Below, piece by piece: positions 1-6,386 of a DNA stretch of 13,804 nt. The stretch spans positions 1 to 13,804 of the forward strand of contig CAAGBN010000002.1 of NCBI GenBank assembly GCA_900768075.1, read 5' to 3'. This DNA is from Clostridia bacterium (GTDB lineage Bacteria > Bacillota > Clostridia > Oscillospirales > Acutalibacteraceae). A program made the position numbers and the translations under genes. Every line of letters starts with the position of its first letter. Position 1 is the stretch's first letter. The notes below the pieces were generated by a model that searched no databases, had not been told where the DNA came from, and saw nothing but the letters and a program-made list of their open reading frames with translations.

Positions 1-1130
1 AAAACCAGCCATATTACAAGCGGTATCATTGCAATTATTATTGAGGTTGCCGCAAAGAGAGCATCATTCATAGTATCAAAGACGCTGTTGAGAGCGATAT
101 TTTCTGCACCCAGACCAAAAATCTTATAGAAGGTGCTGTCTGCTTCGGGTATCCATCTGTAGCCCTGATTTACAGTTCCCCAAAGGAAGTCGCCCACAAA
201 CTCTGTCATTTCGTGAACAGGTATAATCATAAACGAGAACACTGCAGCAAATATGCCGATGAGAGTCTTTCTGCCCTTTGTGTTTTTGCCTATAAACTCA
301 GAAGCAAGATAGTAAGCTGCAAGTACGCAAATAATGCCTGAAAGGAAGTGAAGCTTTTTGTCAAACTTGTCAATAAAAGCATAAAGGAATATATAGTTGC
401 CACCATAAGAGCCCCAGAAGACAATAACAGTAAGTAAGGTCTGCACTCTGTAATGGATTCTGCCAAGGAAAGATCCTGTCGGAGCAAAAACATGAAGAAT
501 TGTAATTGCAATTGTACCGAAGAAATTGACAAGCAACAGTGTAGCCTCAGCTCTGTTTTCCATAGTGAGGAAAGCGTGAAGCATTAAAAATCTGACGCAC
601 CACCATACCATACGGTCTGCAAGGCTGGTCTGGGCTGTAAGCTTAGACATTTCAGTGTTGTATTTAGCTGTGATACGTTCAGCAAAAGGCAGTTTTTCTT
701 TCTTTGGAGCCTTTTTATTTTTAATTCTCAAGTATATGAAAAGACCTATTGCTGCCAGTAATGTGCCGAGAGTACCCAGGAAGAAGTCCTCACCCATATC
801 GAAAACGGGTCTCTGGTCAGCAGGGCTCATACCAAAGCCGAATACCTTGAAAAACCAATGGTCATCAGGCACTGAATCGGTCTGCATAAGATTAATGCCT
901 GCAAAGAAGTCTATGTAAAACTGTATTATCTTTCTGATTATTATGAGAGTTTCCGACACTGAAAAAGCATACAGCACCATAAAGGTACCCGACGCCTTGT
1001 CTGTCGGCTTCCACATTTTTGAGATTATAAGGTACGAAACAACTACACTGAAAACTGCACCGAAAAACTGCAGCGGTACATCAAGCTGAGTGGTCTGAAT
1101 CCACAACCAGTATTTCATCAAAAAATCCAT
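1..1130 (-). CDS. Multi-pass membrane protein of unknown family, 3' end beyond the window
   Basis: A continuous minus-strand frame begins at ATG 1130-1128 (MDFLMKYWLW) and stays open for 376 codons to the window edge, so the C-terminus is missing. The start is set by a GAGGG ribosome binding site 9 bases upstream; another ATG at 1135 is out of frame and stops after five codons. I read about nine hydrophobic segments (roughly residues 20-38, 50-72, 115-134, 172-190, 196-215, 232-252, 262-282, 288-304, 357-376), with a basic loop near 136-150. Residues about 50-136 and 290-376 look like two copies of one unit: both carry F-x-K-[VI]-F-G-x-G, then eight residues, then VFD and a hydrophobic helix. 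It has its own sigma-A-like promoter, so it need not be co-transcribed with the HTH pair upstream. I do not recognise the family; a transport or polymer-export role is possible but unsupported. Confidence 0.85.
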   Translation of the reverse strand, partial: MDFLMKYWLWIQTTQLDVPLQFFGAVFSVVVSYLIISKMWKPTDKASGTFMVLYAFSVSETLIIIRKIIQFYIDFFAGINLMQTDSVPDDHWFFKVFGFGMSPADQRPVFDMGEDFFLGTLGTLLAAIGLFIYLRIKNKKAPKKEKLPFAERITAKYNTEMSKLTAQTSLADRMVWWCVRFLMLHAFLTMENRAEATLLLVNFFGTIAITILHVFAPTGSFLGRIHYRVQTLLTVIVFWGSYGGNYIFLYAFIDKFDKKLHFLSGIICVLAAYYLASEFIGKNTKGRKTLIGIFAAVFSFMIIPVHEMTEFVGDFLWGTVNQGYRWIPEADSTFYKIFGLGAENIALNSVFDTMNDALFAATSIIIAMIPLVIWLV

Positions 1131-1156
1131 TTCATTACACCCTCTGTTCTTATAAA

Positions 1157-1227
1157 AATACCTCTTGCTTAAGTCAATGCACAGATGCTGCGTTTTGTTA
1201 CAGGTCTATGCTTTTGCAAGAGGTATT
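1157..1227. repeat. Perfect 12-bp inverted repeat around the start of the 1130 gene transcript
   Basis: AATACCTCTTGC (1157-1168) and GCAAGAGGTATT (1216-1227) are perfect inverted copies 47 bp apart (59 bp centre to centre). The right arm overlaps the minus-strand -10 box at 1225-1230, so most of that arm lies upstream of the expected transcript start. An RNA hairpin is therefore less likely than a pair of DNA half-sites. This is candidate operator architecture; the protein that would bind is unknown. Confidence 0.6.
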
Positions 1228-1253
1228 ATAACACTGCTTTTAATTAAAGTAAA
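1225..1253 (-). promoter_or_regulatory. Sigma-A-type promoter of the membrane protein gene
   Basis: On the minus strand a -35 TTTACT (1253-1248) is followed after exactly 17 bp by a consensus -10 TATAAT (1230-1225). The predicted transcript start is near 1218, giving a leader of about 90 nt before the ATG at 1130. Confidence 0.75.
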
Positions 1254-1307
1254 TAAATGTTACTGAATTGTAACCTTTTCACGTCAATCTTAAGGTTTTT
1301 GTAAGAT

Positions 1308-1850
1308 TTATTTTTCAATCACAAACTCTATAACCTTTTCATTATCCATATAAATTGCCGTCGGTATAAACAGTCCCTTATAAATTTTAGCTGTTACATA
1401 AAATCCCTCGGGAGTATCGACATCATCTACCCTAAGAGCATTTACAGTATAGATAAGCTTTGTTACATCCACACCCTCGGCATATTCATATTCCTGCGAT
1501 GTGTAGAAATTACTGCTATAATAATACTTAAAAGTAAACCAATGCTTATTGATATTTTTGTTTTTAGAAGGTGACATCTTTGCAAAGCCGTCTTCGCCGA
1601 CAGTGACACTGATATCCTCCATATAATAATCATAAATATCCTTTATCTCAAAGCTTAAGTGCTGAACTGCCTCACCCGTATCGTGCATATCATAAATATC
1701 AAGATACTCAAGCCGAAGCTTGAAATCAGCAGTTTCATTGACTGCTTCATCATAGGCAGAATAGTGATATGACAACAGGTATAAGGGCAGAACAAACTGA
1801 AGGATGAGAGCTGCAGCGACGATAATTCTGAGCTTTTTATTTTTCATCAT
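1308..1850 (-). CDS. Small membrane-anchored protein, GDYXXLXY-like partner of the HTH membrane protein
   Basis: This 180-residue protein has one N-terminal hydrophobic helix (about residues 8-28) after a basic start (MMKNKKLR), so it is probably a signal-anchored protein with an extracytoplasmic domain. Directly after the anchor is ADFKLRLEY (about residues 41-49), which looks like a degenerate GDYXXLXY motif with one extra residue. The C-terminus (YVTAKIYKGLF...IYMDNEKVIEF) has the beta-strand pattern of that family's tail. GDYXXLXY proteins are commonly encoded beside DUF2157/DUF4401 membrane proteins, which matches the neighbour here. The ATG at 1850 follows AGGAGG with 6 bases' spacing and lies inside the end of the upstream gene (14-base overlap), implying translational coupling. 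Family assignment is tentative; the gene itself is secure. Function is unknown. Confidence 0.8.
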   Translation of the reverse strand: MMKNKKLRIIVAAALILQFVLPLYLLSYHYSAYDEAVNETADFKLRLEYLDIYDMHDTGEAVQHLSFEIKDIYDYYMEDISVTVGEDGFAKMSPSKNKNINKHWFTFKYYYSSNFYTSQEYEYAEGVDVTKLIYTVNALRVDDVDTPEGFYVTAKIYKGLFIPTAIYMDNEKVIEFVIEK

Positions 1851-3282
1851 TCTGCACCTCCTCTGTATTTTCTAAAGCAGGTGTTTTCTGTTTAGATTTT
1901 GAAATTTTAAAGTTGATTACAAGAAACACTGCACCGAAAGCAAGAAGCAGAAGACCGTTGCCGAGCATCGAAAGCTCAGACTGACTGATAATCACAAATA
2001 CAAGACCTGCCACACCGAAGAAGCCTAAGTTGATGGGGATAAGCTTCTTTTCTCTTGCACCTGATATCATAATTAAAATGTAGGCCGCAAGAGCAGGGAA
2101 CTTGAGGATAGCGATGATAACTTCAGCTATATCTGAATCATAGCTGTCGCCAACAAGGAAAACGCCGATGCTATATATAACAAATGCTATCAGAACTACC
2201 ATAGCATAGCCCACAGCAAATTTATCCTTGATTTTTTTGATTGTAATACAGCCTGTTGCAACTATAGCCGCAAAGCATAAAGCAGTATATCCGATTGTAA
2301 TACCGTCCGCTTCCACACCGTCAAACCATATCCATGATATAATAAATATCATAAAGGCTGACATAAACAGACCCGGCAATCTGTAGGGCATAGCCATATC
2401 GTTTTCCTTAAATGAGATAAGATAAAGACATATTGCAACAGAAATACAACCAAGAAGACCGAGTGCCCAATAGTTGATACCGATGCCGATGATAGTTATA
2501 AACATTGTCACGGCAATAACACTTATCCACTGAGCAAAAACACTGCGGTGACTTTTCTTTTCCATACTGATCAGACGGGTAGAATGAATACAGCCGAGGA
2601 TAACCATAACAGCAGATATCACAAGAGCTATCATTGACTCATCATCGATAAAGCTTGCGATACCCCAATAGATACTGCAACCGTAATAAACAACCAAGGG
2701 TGCCACACTGCGGAGAAGTCCGATAACAGGCATAACCGACAAGGTTATAAGAAGAAGTACGCTTGTCCACACAATACTCAGGTCGAATATATTATAAATA
2801 AGTGTCAGTGTTGCAGCTATACCTGCTGTCCACAGTACACTGCCGCCCTCACACCAGGGTGCTTTGTCTTTTTTTCGGCAGAGTACAAACAGACCCGATG
2901 CCTGACCGAGAAGAAGAGGCACAAATGAAAGCACACCCTTGAAGAAAAGAGTCATATCCTTCCAGAAGGTGACGAAAATAAGCACAAGACCCGTGCCTAC
3001 AAGTAAAGCACCTAAGATGGAAAAAACGATTGTAATTGTATTGTTGTAGTTTGCCTTTTCAAGCTCAAGGGTTGTATTTCTCTTTTTGCCGTAAATGAGC
3101 TCTTCAAAGGAAACCTCAAACACCTCGGCAAGTCTGCCGAGCATTTCCACATCGGGCTGTGTTCTGTCATTCTCCCAGCTTGAAACAGCCTGACGGGTTA
3201 TATTGATTTTTTCAGCCAGAGAGTCCTGAGTAAAGCCTCTCTCTGTTCTGAGCCTTTTGATGTTTTTTGAAATTTTCGACAT
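1837..3282 (-). CDS. XRE-family HTH regulator fused to a polytopic membrane domain (DUF2157-like)
   Basis: This 481-residue protein starts at ATG 3282 with AAGGA about 8 bases upstream. Residues 1-65 are a classical XRE/Cro-type helix-turn-helix (RLRTERGFTQDSLAEK, then TRQAVSSWENDRTQPD). After a short linker come about 12-14 hydrophobic helices from residue 82 to 456, and a short charged cytoplasmic tail (SKSKQKTPALENTEEVQNDEK). The run of short helices with recurring YYG, YWG and YWALG patterns resembles DUF2157/DUF4401 membrane proteins, whose usual N-terminal cytoplasmic segment would here be replaced by the HTH. The next gene overlaps its 3' end and encodes the kind of partner expected for such a membrane domain. 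I infer a membrane-tethered transcription regulator reporting on an envelope or membrane signal. The HTH is certain, the membrane domain is clear, and the Pfam-level name is a guess. Confidence 0.9.
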   Translation of the reverse strand: MSKISKNIKRLRTERGFTQDSLAEKINITRQAVSSWENDRTQPDVEMLGRLAEVFEVSFEELIYGKKRNTTLELEKANYNNTITIVFSILGALLVGTGLVLIFVTFWKDMTLFFKGVLSFVPLLLGQASGLFVLCRKKDKAPWCEGGSVLWTAGIAATLTLIYNIFDLSIVWTSVLLLITLSVMPVIGLLRSVAPLVVYYGCSIYWGIASFIDDESMIALVISAVMVILGCIHSTRLISMEKKSHRSVFAQWISVIAVTMFITIIGIGINYWALGLLGCISVAICLYLISFKENDMAMPYRLPGLFMSAFMIFIISWIWFDGVEADGITIGYTALCFAAIVATGCITIKKIKDKFAVGYAMVVLIAFVIYSIGVFLVGDSYDSDIAEVIIAILKFPALAAYILIMISGAREKKLIPINLGFFGVAGLVFVIISQSELSMLGNGLLLLAFGAVFLVINFKISKSKQKTPALENTEEVQNDEK

Positions 3283-3330
3283 ATTATCATCCTTTCGCAG
3301 AAAGCAGTTTAAGTCGCTTCCGACAACTCT

Positions 3331-3359
3331 ATTTTACTATAGCAAAGATAGAAAGTCAC
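3331..3359 (-). promoter_or_regulatory. Promoter of the HTH-membrane protein operon
   Basis: On the minus strand a -35-like GTGACT (3359-3354) and a -10 TAAAAT (3336-3331) are 17 bp apart. A small dyad, CTAT-TTTACT-ATAG (3329-3342 on the plus strand), covers the -10, and GTCG-n4-CGAC (3313-3324) sits in the leader. Either could be an autoregulatory site for the encoded HTH protein, but both are short. Confidence 0.5.
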
Positions 3360-3406
3360 GATATTTTATATTAAAAACAGCGACACAATCTGTTGCAAGA
3401 GCATTT

Positions 3407-3880
3407 TCATTCCATTAACGATAAAATAGTATCGATTTCACGACTCGTTTCGGTCAAAAATTTTCTGCACTGCTCATCTTCATAAAGAAGTCTGCCTGCC
3501 TTTTTCACACGGTACAAAAAGCCTTTATCAAACTTCACATCAGCAAAATGTGATATCAACGGACAGGTGTTTATACCTCTGACATCGGGTATAACCTTAA
3601 TTTTACCTCCAGCTGTCACATAGGGAAAGAAGGGAAAAATTCTGCAGGAAAGTGGTCTTTCATCTCTGTTGCATTTTCCCTCACAGACAGCAAGGCGTAC
3701 TCCGTCTTTTTCTTTTACGGTTAAAGTGCTCTCTTCAAAAGGAAACAGAAGCATCCCCGTATCGCTGTCGCCCTTACAGCACTCTCCCCCACATATCTGT
3801 CCGCAATCCTTTTTAAGAGGGGTCTTATTTCCTATTATACTGTTAACCTGAGCATAAAGCTTACTGTATTTATCTTTCAT
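3407..3880 (-). CDS. YkgJ-like cysteine-cluster (putative metal-binding) protein
   Basis: The 157-residue product starts at ATG 3880 (MKDKYSKLY). A TTG ten codons further upstream stays in frame, but it falls at the predicted transcription start, so I reject it. The signature is an N-terminal cluster C26-x3-C30-x3-CC(34-35), followed by C66-x3-C70, then RPLSCRIFPF (C79) and C106. This resembles the zinc- or iron-chelating YkgJ family (CxxCxxCC followed by an RPxxCRxFP element), but the first spacings are three residues instead of two. Members are small soluble proteins thought to bind metal; none has a well-established reaction that I can cite. No membrane segment or signal peptide is present. 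It is monocistronic and divergent from the DUF1846 gene, with about 130 bp between the two start codons. Confidence 0.85.
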   Translation of the reverse strand: MKDKYSKLYAQVNSIIGNKTPLKKDCGQICGGECCKGDSDTGMLLFPFEESTLTVKEKDGVRLAVCEGKCNRDERPLSCRIFPFFPYVTAGGKIKVIPDVRGINTCPLISHFADVKFDKGFLYRVKKAGRLLYEDEQCRKFLTETSREIDTILSLME

Positions 3881-3912
3881 AAATGTCACATCCAAAACTT
3901 TATTGTGCAAAT

Positions 3913-3942
3913 ATTATACAATATTTTCAATAAGAATGTACA
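3913..3942 (-). promoter_or_regulatory. Promoter of the cysteine-cluster gene
   Basis: On the minus strand a consensus -10 TATAAT (3918-3913) lies 18 bp from a -35-like TGTACA (3942-3937). The predicted start near 3906 excludes the upstream TTG as translation start and supports ATG 3880. Confidence 0.65.
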
Positions 3943-3951
3943 GTTTTATTA

Positions 3952-3980
3952 TTGAAAAAATTATCGATTTATGTTATATT
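3952..3980 (+). promoter_or_regulatory. Promoter of the UPF0371/DUF1846 gene
   Basis: TTGAAA (3952-3957) and TATATT (3975-3980) are separated by exactly 17 bp, giving a leader of about 28 nt before ATG 4015. The frame remains open upstream to a TTG at 3952, but that codon is part of the -35 box and cannot be the start. Confidence 0.8.
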
Positions 3981-4014
3981 TATGTTTGTAGTTTTTCCAA
4001 GGGGTGTATTTAAA

Positions 4015-5499
4015 ATGAAAAAGATTGGATTTGACAATAATCAATACATCACAACACAGTCAGAACAGATAAGAAAACGTCTGTCTCAGTTTGGCGGTAA
4101 GCTTTATCTTGAATTCGGCGGCAAGCTCTTTGACGACCATCACGCTGCAAGAGTACTGCCCGGCTTTGAGCCTGACAGTAAGCTCAAGATGCTTCTTCAG
4201 CTTAAGGATGAAGCCGAAATTATCATCGCTGTGAGTGCAAAGGCCATCGAAGAAAAGAAGCTTCGCCGTGACCTTAATATTTCCTATGACAAAGAAGTGC
4301 TCAGACTTATTGACCTTTTCAGAAGTGTAGGTCTTTATGTGGGCTCTGTTGTTATCACTCAGTATGACGGTCAGGGTGCGGCCGACAGCTTTAAAGAGAA
4401 TCTCCGCAAACTTGGCATCAAGGTTTTCACCCACTATAAAATCGCAGGCTATCCCTCAAATGTACCTCTTATTGTATCAGATGACGGATATGGCAAAAAT
4501 GAATATGTAGAAACTGAAAGAAATATCGTTGTTGTTACTGCTCCGGGCCCCGGCAGCGGCAAAATGGCAGTTTGCCTTTCACAGCTTTACCACGAGCATC
4601 TCAAGGGTATTGAAGCAGGCTATGCTAAGTTTGAGACATTCCCTATCTGGAACATACCCCTCAATCACCCCGTCAACCTTGCATATGAGGCAGCAACTGC
4701 TGACCTTAACGATATGAATATGATTGACCCCTTCCATCTTGAAGCATATGGCAAAGCAACGGTAAATTATAACCGAGACATTGAAATTTTCCCTGTGCTC
4801 AATGCTATCTTCACTCGTATCTACGGCTCATCACCCTATAAGTCACCGACAGATATGGGTGTAAATATGGTAGGCAACTGCATCACCGATGAAGAAATTG
4901 TCTGCAATGCTGCAAATCAGGAAATAATCAGAAGATATTACAATGCTCTTTGCGATGCACGTCACGGAGCTGACACTGCAAAAGAAACAGAGAAGATTCT
5001 GCTTCTTATGAACAAGGCAGGCATCACTGTAAAGGACAGAGAGATTATCAAGGTTGCAAACGACGTTGAAAAAGAAACCGGTGCACCTGCTGCGGCTATC
5101 GAGCTTCACGACGGCAGAATAGTTGTAGGTAAGACAAAAGAGCTTCTCGGCTGTGCTTCCGCCTGTGTCCTCAATGCTCTCAAGGCTCTTGCAGGTCTTG
5201 ATGATAAGCTTCTGCTTCTGCCCTCAACTCTTATTGAGCCTGTACAGAATCTTAAGGTAAATTATCTCGGCTCTAAAAACCCGAGACTTCATGTTGACGA
5301 GGTCCTCGTTGCACTTTCAGTAAGTGCCGCAACAGATGAAAATGCCGCAAAGGTACTTTCCTGTCTGCCTTTACTTAAGGATTGCGAAGCTCACATTTCG
5401 GTAATCCCCTCAAGTGTTGACAGAGCAGTTTTCAGAAAGCTCGGTATTCACCTTACAAGCGAGCCTGAATACGAGAACGATAACCTCTATCACTTATAA
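4015..5499 (+). CDS. UPF0371 / DUF1846 family protein
   Basis: ATG 4015 follows AAGGGG with 9-10 bases' spacing and gives 494 residues, the usual full length for this family. The start MKKIGFDNNQY, the block GKLYLEFGGKLFDDHHA (about 28-44), the segment TAPGPGSGKMAVCLSQLYHEH (about 175-195) and the block AYEAATADLNDMNMIDPFH (about 223-241) are the hallmarks I recognise from DUF1846 proteins, found widely in Firmicutes. GPGSGK-M (178-184) is P-loop-like but has Met where Walker A has Ser or Thr, so nucleotide binding is possible rather than shown. There is no signal peptide or membrane segment, so it is probably cytosolic. The biochemical role is not established to my knowledge. It is monocistronic, with its own promoter and a strong terminator 9 bases after the stop. 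Confidence 0.95.
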   Translation: MKKIGFDNNQYITTQSEQIRKRLSQFGGKLYLEFGGKLFDDHHAARVLPGFEPDSKLKMLLQLKDEAEIIIAVSAKAIEEKKLRRDLNISYDKEVLRLIDLFRSVGLYVGSVVITQYDGQGAADSFKENLRKLGIKVFTHYKIAGYPSNVPLIVSDDGYGKNEYVETERNIVVVTAPGPGSGKMAVCLSQLYHEHLKGIEAGYAKFETFPIWNIPLNHPVNLAYEAATADLNDMNMIDPFHLEAYGKATVNYNRDIEIFPVLNAIFTRIYGSSPYKSPTDMGVNMVGNCITDEEIVCNAANQEIIRRYYNALCDARHGADTAKETEKILLLMNKAGITVKDREIIKVANDVEKETGAPAAAIELHDGRIVVGKTKELLGCASACVLNALKALAGLDDKLLLLPSTLIEPVQNLKVNYLGSKNPRLHVDEVLVALSVSAATDENAAKVLSCLPLLKDCEAHISVIPSSVDRAVFRKLGIHLTSEPEYENDNLYHL

Positions 5500-5507
5500 T
5501 AAAAATT

Positions 5508-5538
5508 AAAGTAGCAGATTTTCGTCTGCTACTTTTTT
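5508..5538. terminator. Bidirectional intrinsic terminator (hairpin copy 1)
   Basis: AAAGTAGCAGA (5508-5518) pairs perfectly with TCTGCTACTTT (5525-5535) around loop TTTTCG. It is followed by T-rich sequence on the plus strand and preceded by A-rich sequence that is a U-tract in the other direction. It serves the convergent genes ending at 5499 (plus) and 5549 (minus). A near-identical copy lies at 6356-6385. Confidence 0.9.
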
Positions 5539-5548
5539 ATTTGTCGTA

Positions 5549-6211
5549 TTATCTTTTTTTATAAACTATAAGCTCAGGATTTTCTCCGTTTTCTTCATAT
5601 GTGCACACGAGTATAAAATCCATATTAGCGACTATACCAAAGCATCTGTCACCACCGAATTCACACTCAAGCTGACTGCCGAGATAAGTTGCTTTGTCGT
5701 CAAGAAATTTAACCAACTTTCCATTAGGCAGCCTGTATTCCAAATTGACAAAACTGCCCGGTAATACATTCAGTTTTTCAACTTTTGGTAAACCATCAAT
5801 ATTAATCAGAGTATTAATTTCGTCAACTAATTTTTTCTTAAATTCTTCAAACATTTCCTTGCCACCGATTCTGATGTACTGTTTCCAGAAATCCATTGTA
5901 AAATCTCCGTCGGAATAGCACCATTTGCAATATTCTTCATTGAGCATTCCGTCAACTTCTTTGCTGATATTATCTTCCTCAATAGGCATACCGCAACACT
6001 GACACACCAATGATCTCGGAGAGCCGAGAAGAGTATTTATAGAAACATCAAAAAGTTCAGACAGCAATTTCAATGTTTCGATATTAGGTGTAGTTTCTCC
6101 GTTTTCCCATCGTGATACAGCCTGACGGGTTACGAATACTTTTTCAGCAAGCTCATCCTGCGACAGACCTTTTTTCGTGCGCAGGTCGAGTATTATATCT
6201 TTAGTTTGCAT
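5549..6211 (-). CDS. XRE-family HTH regulator with a zinc ribbon and an unassigned C-terminal domain
   Basis: ATG 6211 follows GAGGTGATAATT, a strong ribosome binding site, giving 220 residues; the frame is open 17 codons further upstream but without such a site. Residues 1-65 are an XRE HTH (TKKGLSQDELAEK, TRQAVSRWENGETTPN) close in sequence to that of the HTH-membrane protein at 3282-1837. Residues about 70-105 match a putative zinc-ribbon domain (Pfam Zn_ribbon_2 type): C70-x2-C73-GMPI, then EEYCKWCYSDGDFT with C95-x2-C98 and an intervening DG. Residues about 112-220 are soluble and rich in predicted strand (GSFVNLEYRLPNGK, GGDRCFGIVANMDFILVC), and I cannot name them. Probably a cytoplasmic DNA-binding sensor of metal, redox state or a small ligand. 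An inverted repeat over its promoter suggests autoregulation. Confidence 0.88.
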   Translation of the reverse strand: MQTKDIILDLRTKKGLSQDELAEKVFVTRQAVSRWENGETTPNIETLKLLSELFDVSINTLLGSPRSLVCQCCGMPIEEDNISKEVDGMLNEEYCKWCYSDGDFTMDFWKQYIRIGGKEMFEEFKKKLVDEINTLINIDGLPKVEKLNVLPGSFVNLEYRLPNGKLVKFLDDKATYLGSQLECEFGGDRCFGIVANMDFILVCTYEENGENPELIVYKKR

Positions 6212-6229
6212 AATTATCACCTCGATATT

Positions 6230-6258
6230 ATTGTAGCACCAAAAAGGGAATTCTACAA
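6230..6258 (-). promoter_or_regulatory. Probable promoter of the HTH-zinc-ribbon gene
   Basis: On the minus strand -35-like TTGTAG (6258-6253) and -10 TACAAT (6235-6230) are 17 bp apart. The predicted start leaves only about 10-12 nt of leader before the ribosome binding site and ATG 6211. The -35 is poor, as expected for a regulated promoter, and it overlaps the inverted repeat at 6251-6280. Confidence 0.5.
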
Positions 6259-6280
6259 GCAACTGTCTGTTGCTGTAGAA
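6251..6280. promoter_or_regulatory. Long inverted repeat overlapping the -35: candidate operator
   Basis: TTCTACAAGCAAC (6251-6263) and GTTGCTGTAGAA (6269-6280) are inverted copies, perfect apart from one extra A in the left arm, with a 5-base centre TGTCT. Placement over the -35 of an HTH regulator gene suits a repressor site. It has no T-run, so it is a poor terminator. Confidence 0.55.
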
Positions 6281-6294
6281 TAGTAAACATCAGC

Positions 6295-6346
6295 GCGTTT
6301 TTGGTTACTTTTTTGCGCTAGCAAAAAGTAACGCCATGCGGCGAGC
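6295..6346 (+). repeat. Dispersed palindromic repeat, copy A
   Basis: Order of parts: GCGTTTTTG, stem arm GTTACTTTTTTGC, loop GCTA, stem arm GCAAAAAGTAAC, then conserved tail GCCATGCGGCGAGC. Two more copies are at 7134-7188 (minus) and 11954-12007 (plus). All are intergenic. This copy lies upstream of the HTH-zinc-ribbon gene and next to terminator copy 2. Confidence 0.85.
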
Positions 6347-6355
6347 ATAATAAAT

Positions 6356-6385
6356 AAAGTAGCAGATTTTGGTCTGCTACTTTTT
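6356..6385. terminator. Intrinsic terminator of the nucleotidyltransferase gene (hairpin copy 2)
   Basis: AAAGTAGCAGA (6356-6366) and TCTGCTACTTT (6373-6383) have arms identical to copy 1, with loop TTTTGG. It begins within a few bases of the minus-strand stop codon at 6389-6387, and AT-rich sequence (AATAAATA) on its left gives the U-tract for that direction. It can also act on the plus strand. Confidence 0.85.
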
Positions 6386-6386
6386 A

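Noticed and set aside
655..918. Open plus-strand frame of 87 codons, and another on the minus strand at 290-532
   Set aside because: Both lie inside the continuous minus-strand membrane protein frame in other registers, have no ribosome binding site and read as low-complexity shadow sequence.
1118..1135. Five-codon minus-strand frame (MKWIF) overlapping the start of the membrane protein gene
   Set aside because: Its ATG lies between the ribosome binding site and the true start by chance; no arrest or attenuation signal is visible.
3375..3395. AACAG...CTGTT hairpin as terminator of the cysteine-cluster gene
   Set aside because: The stem is only 5 bp with a 9-base loop, although T-rich sequence follows on the minus strand. 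Too weak to call.
3881..3910. TTG-initiated ten-codon N-terminal extension of the cysteine-cluster protein
   Set aside because: It begins at the predicted transcription start, just downstream of a consensus -10 box, and lacks a ribosome binding site.
3952..4014. TTG-initiated 21-residue hydrophobic extension of the DUF1846 protein (signal-peptide-like)
   Set aside because: The codons coincide with the -35/-10 promoter elements, and the family normally starts at MKKIGFD, which has a good ribosome binding site.
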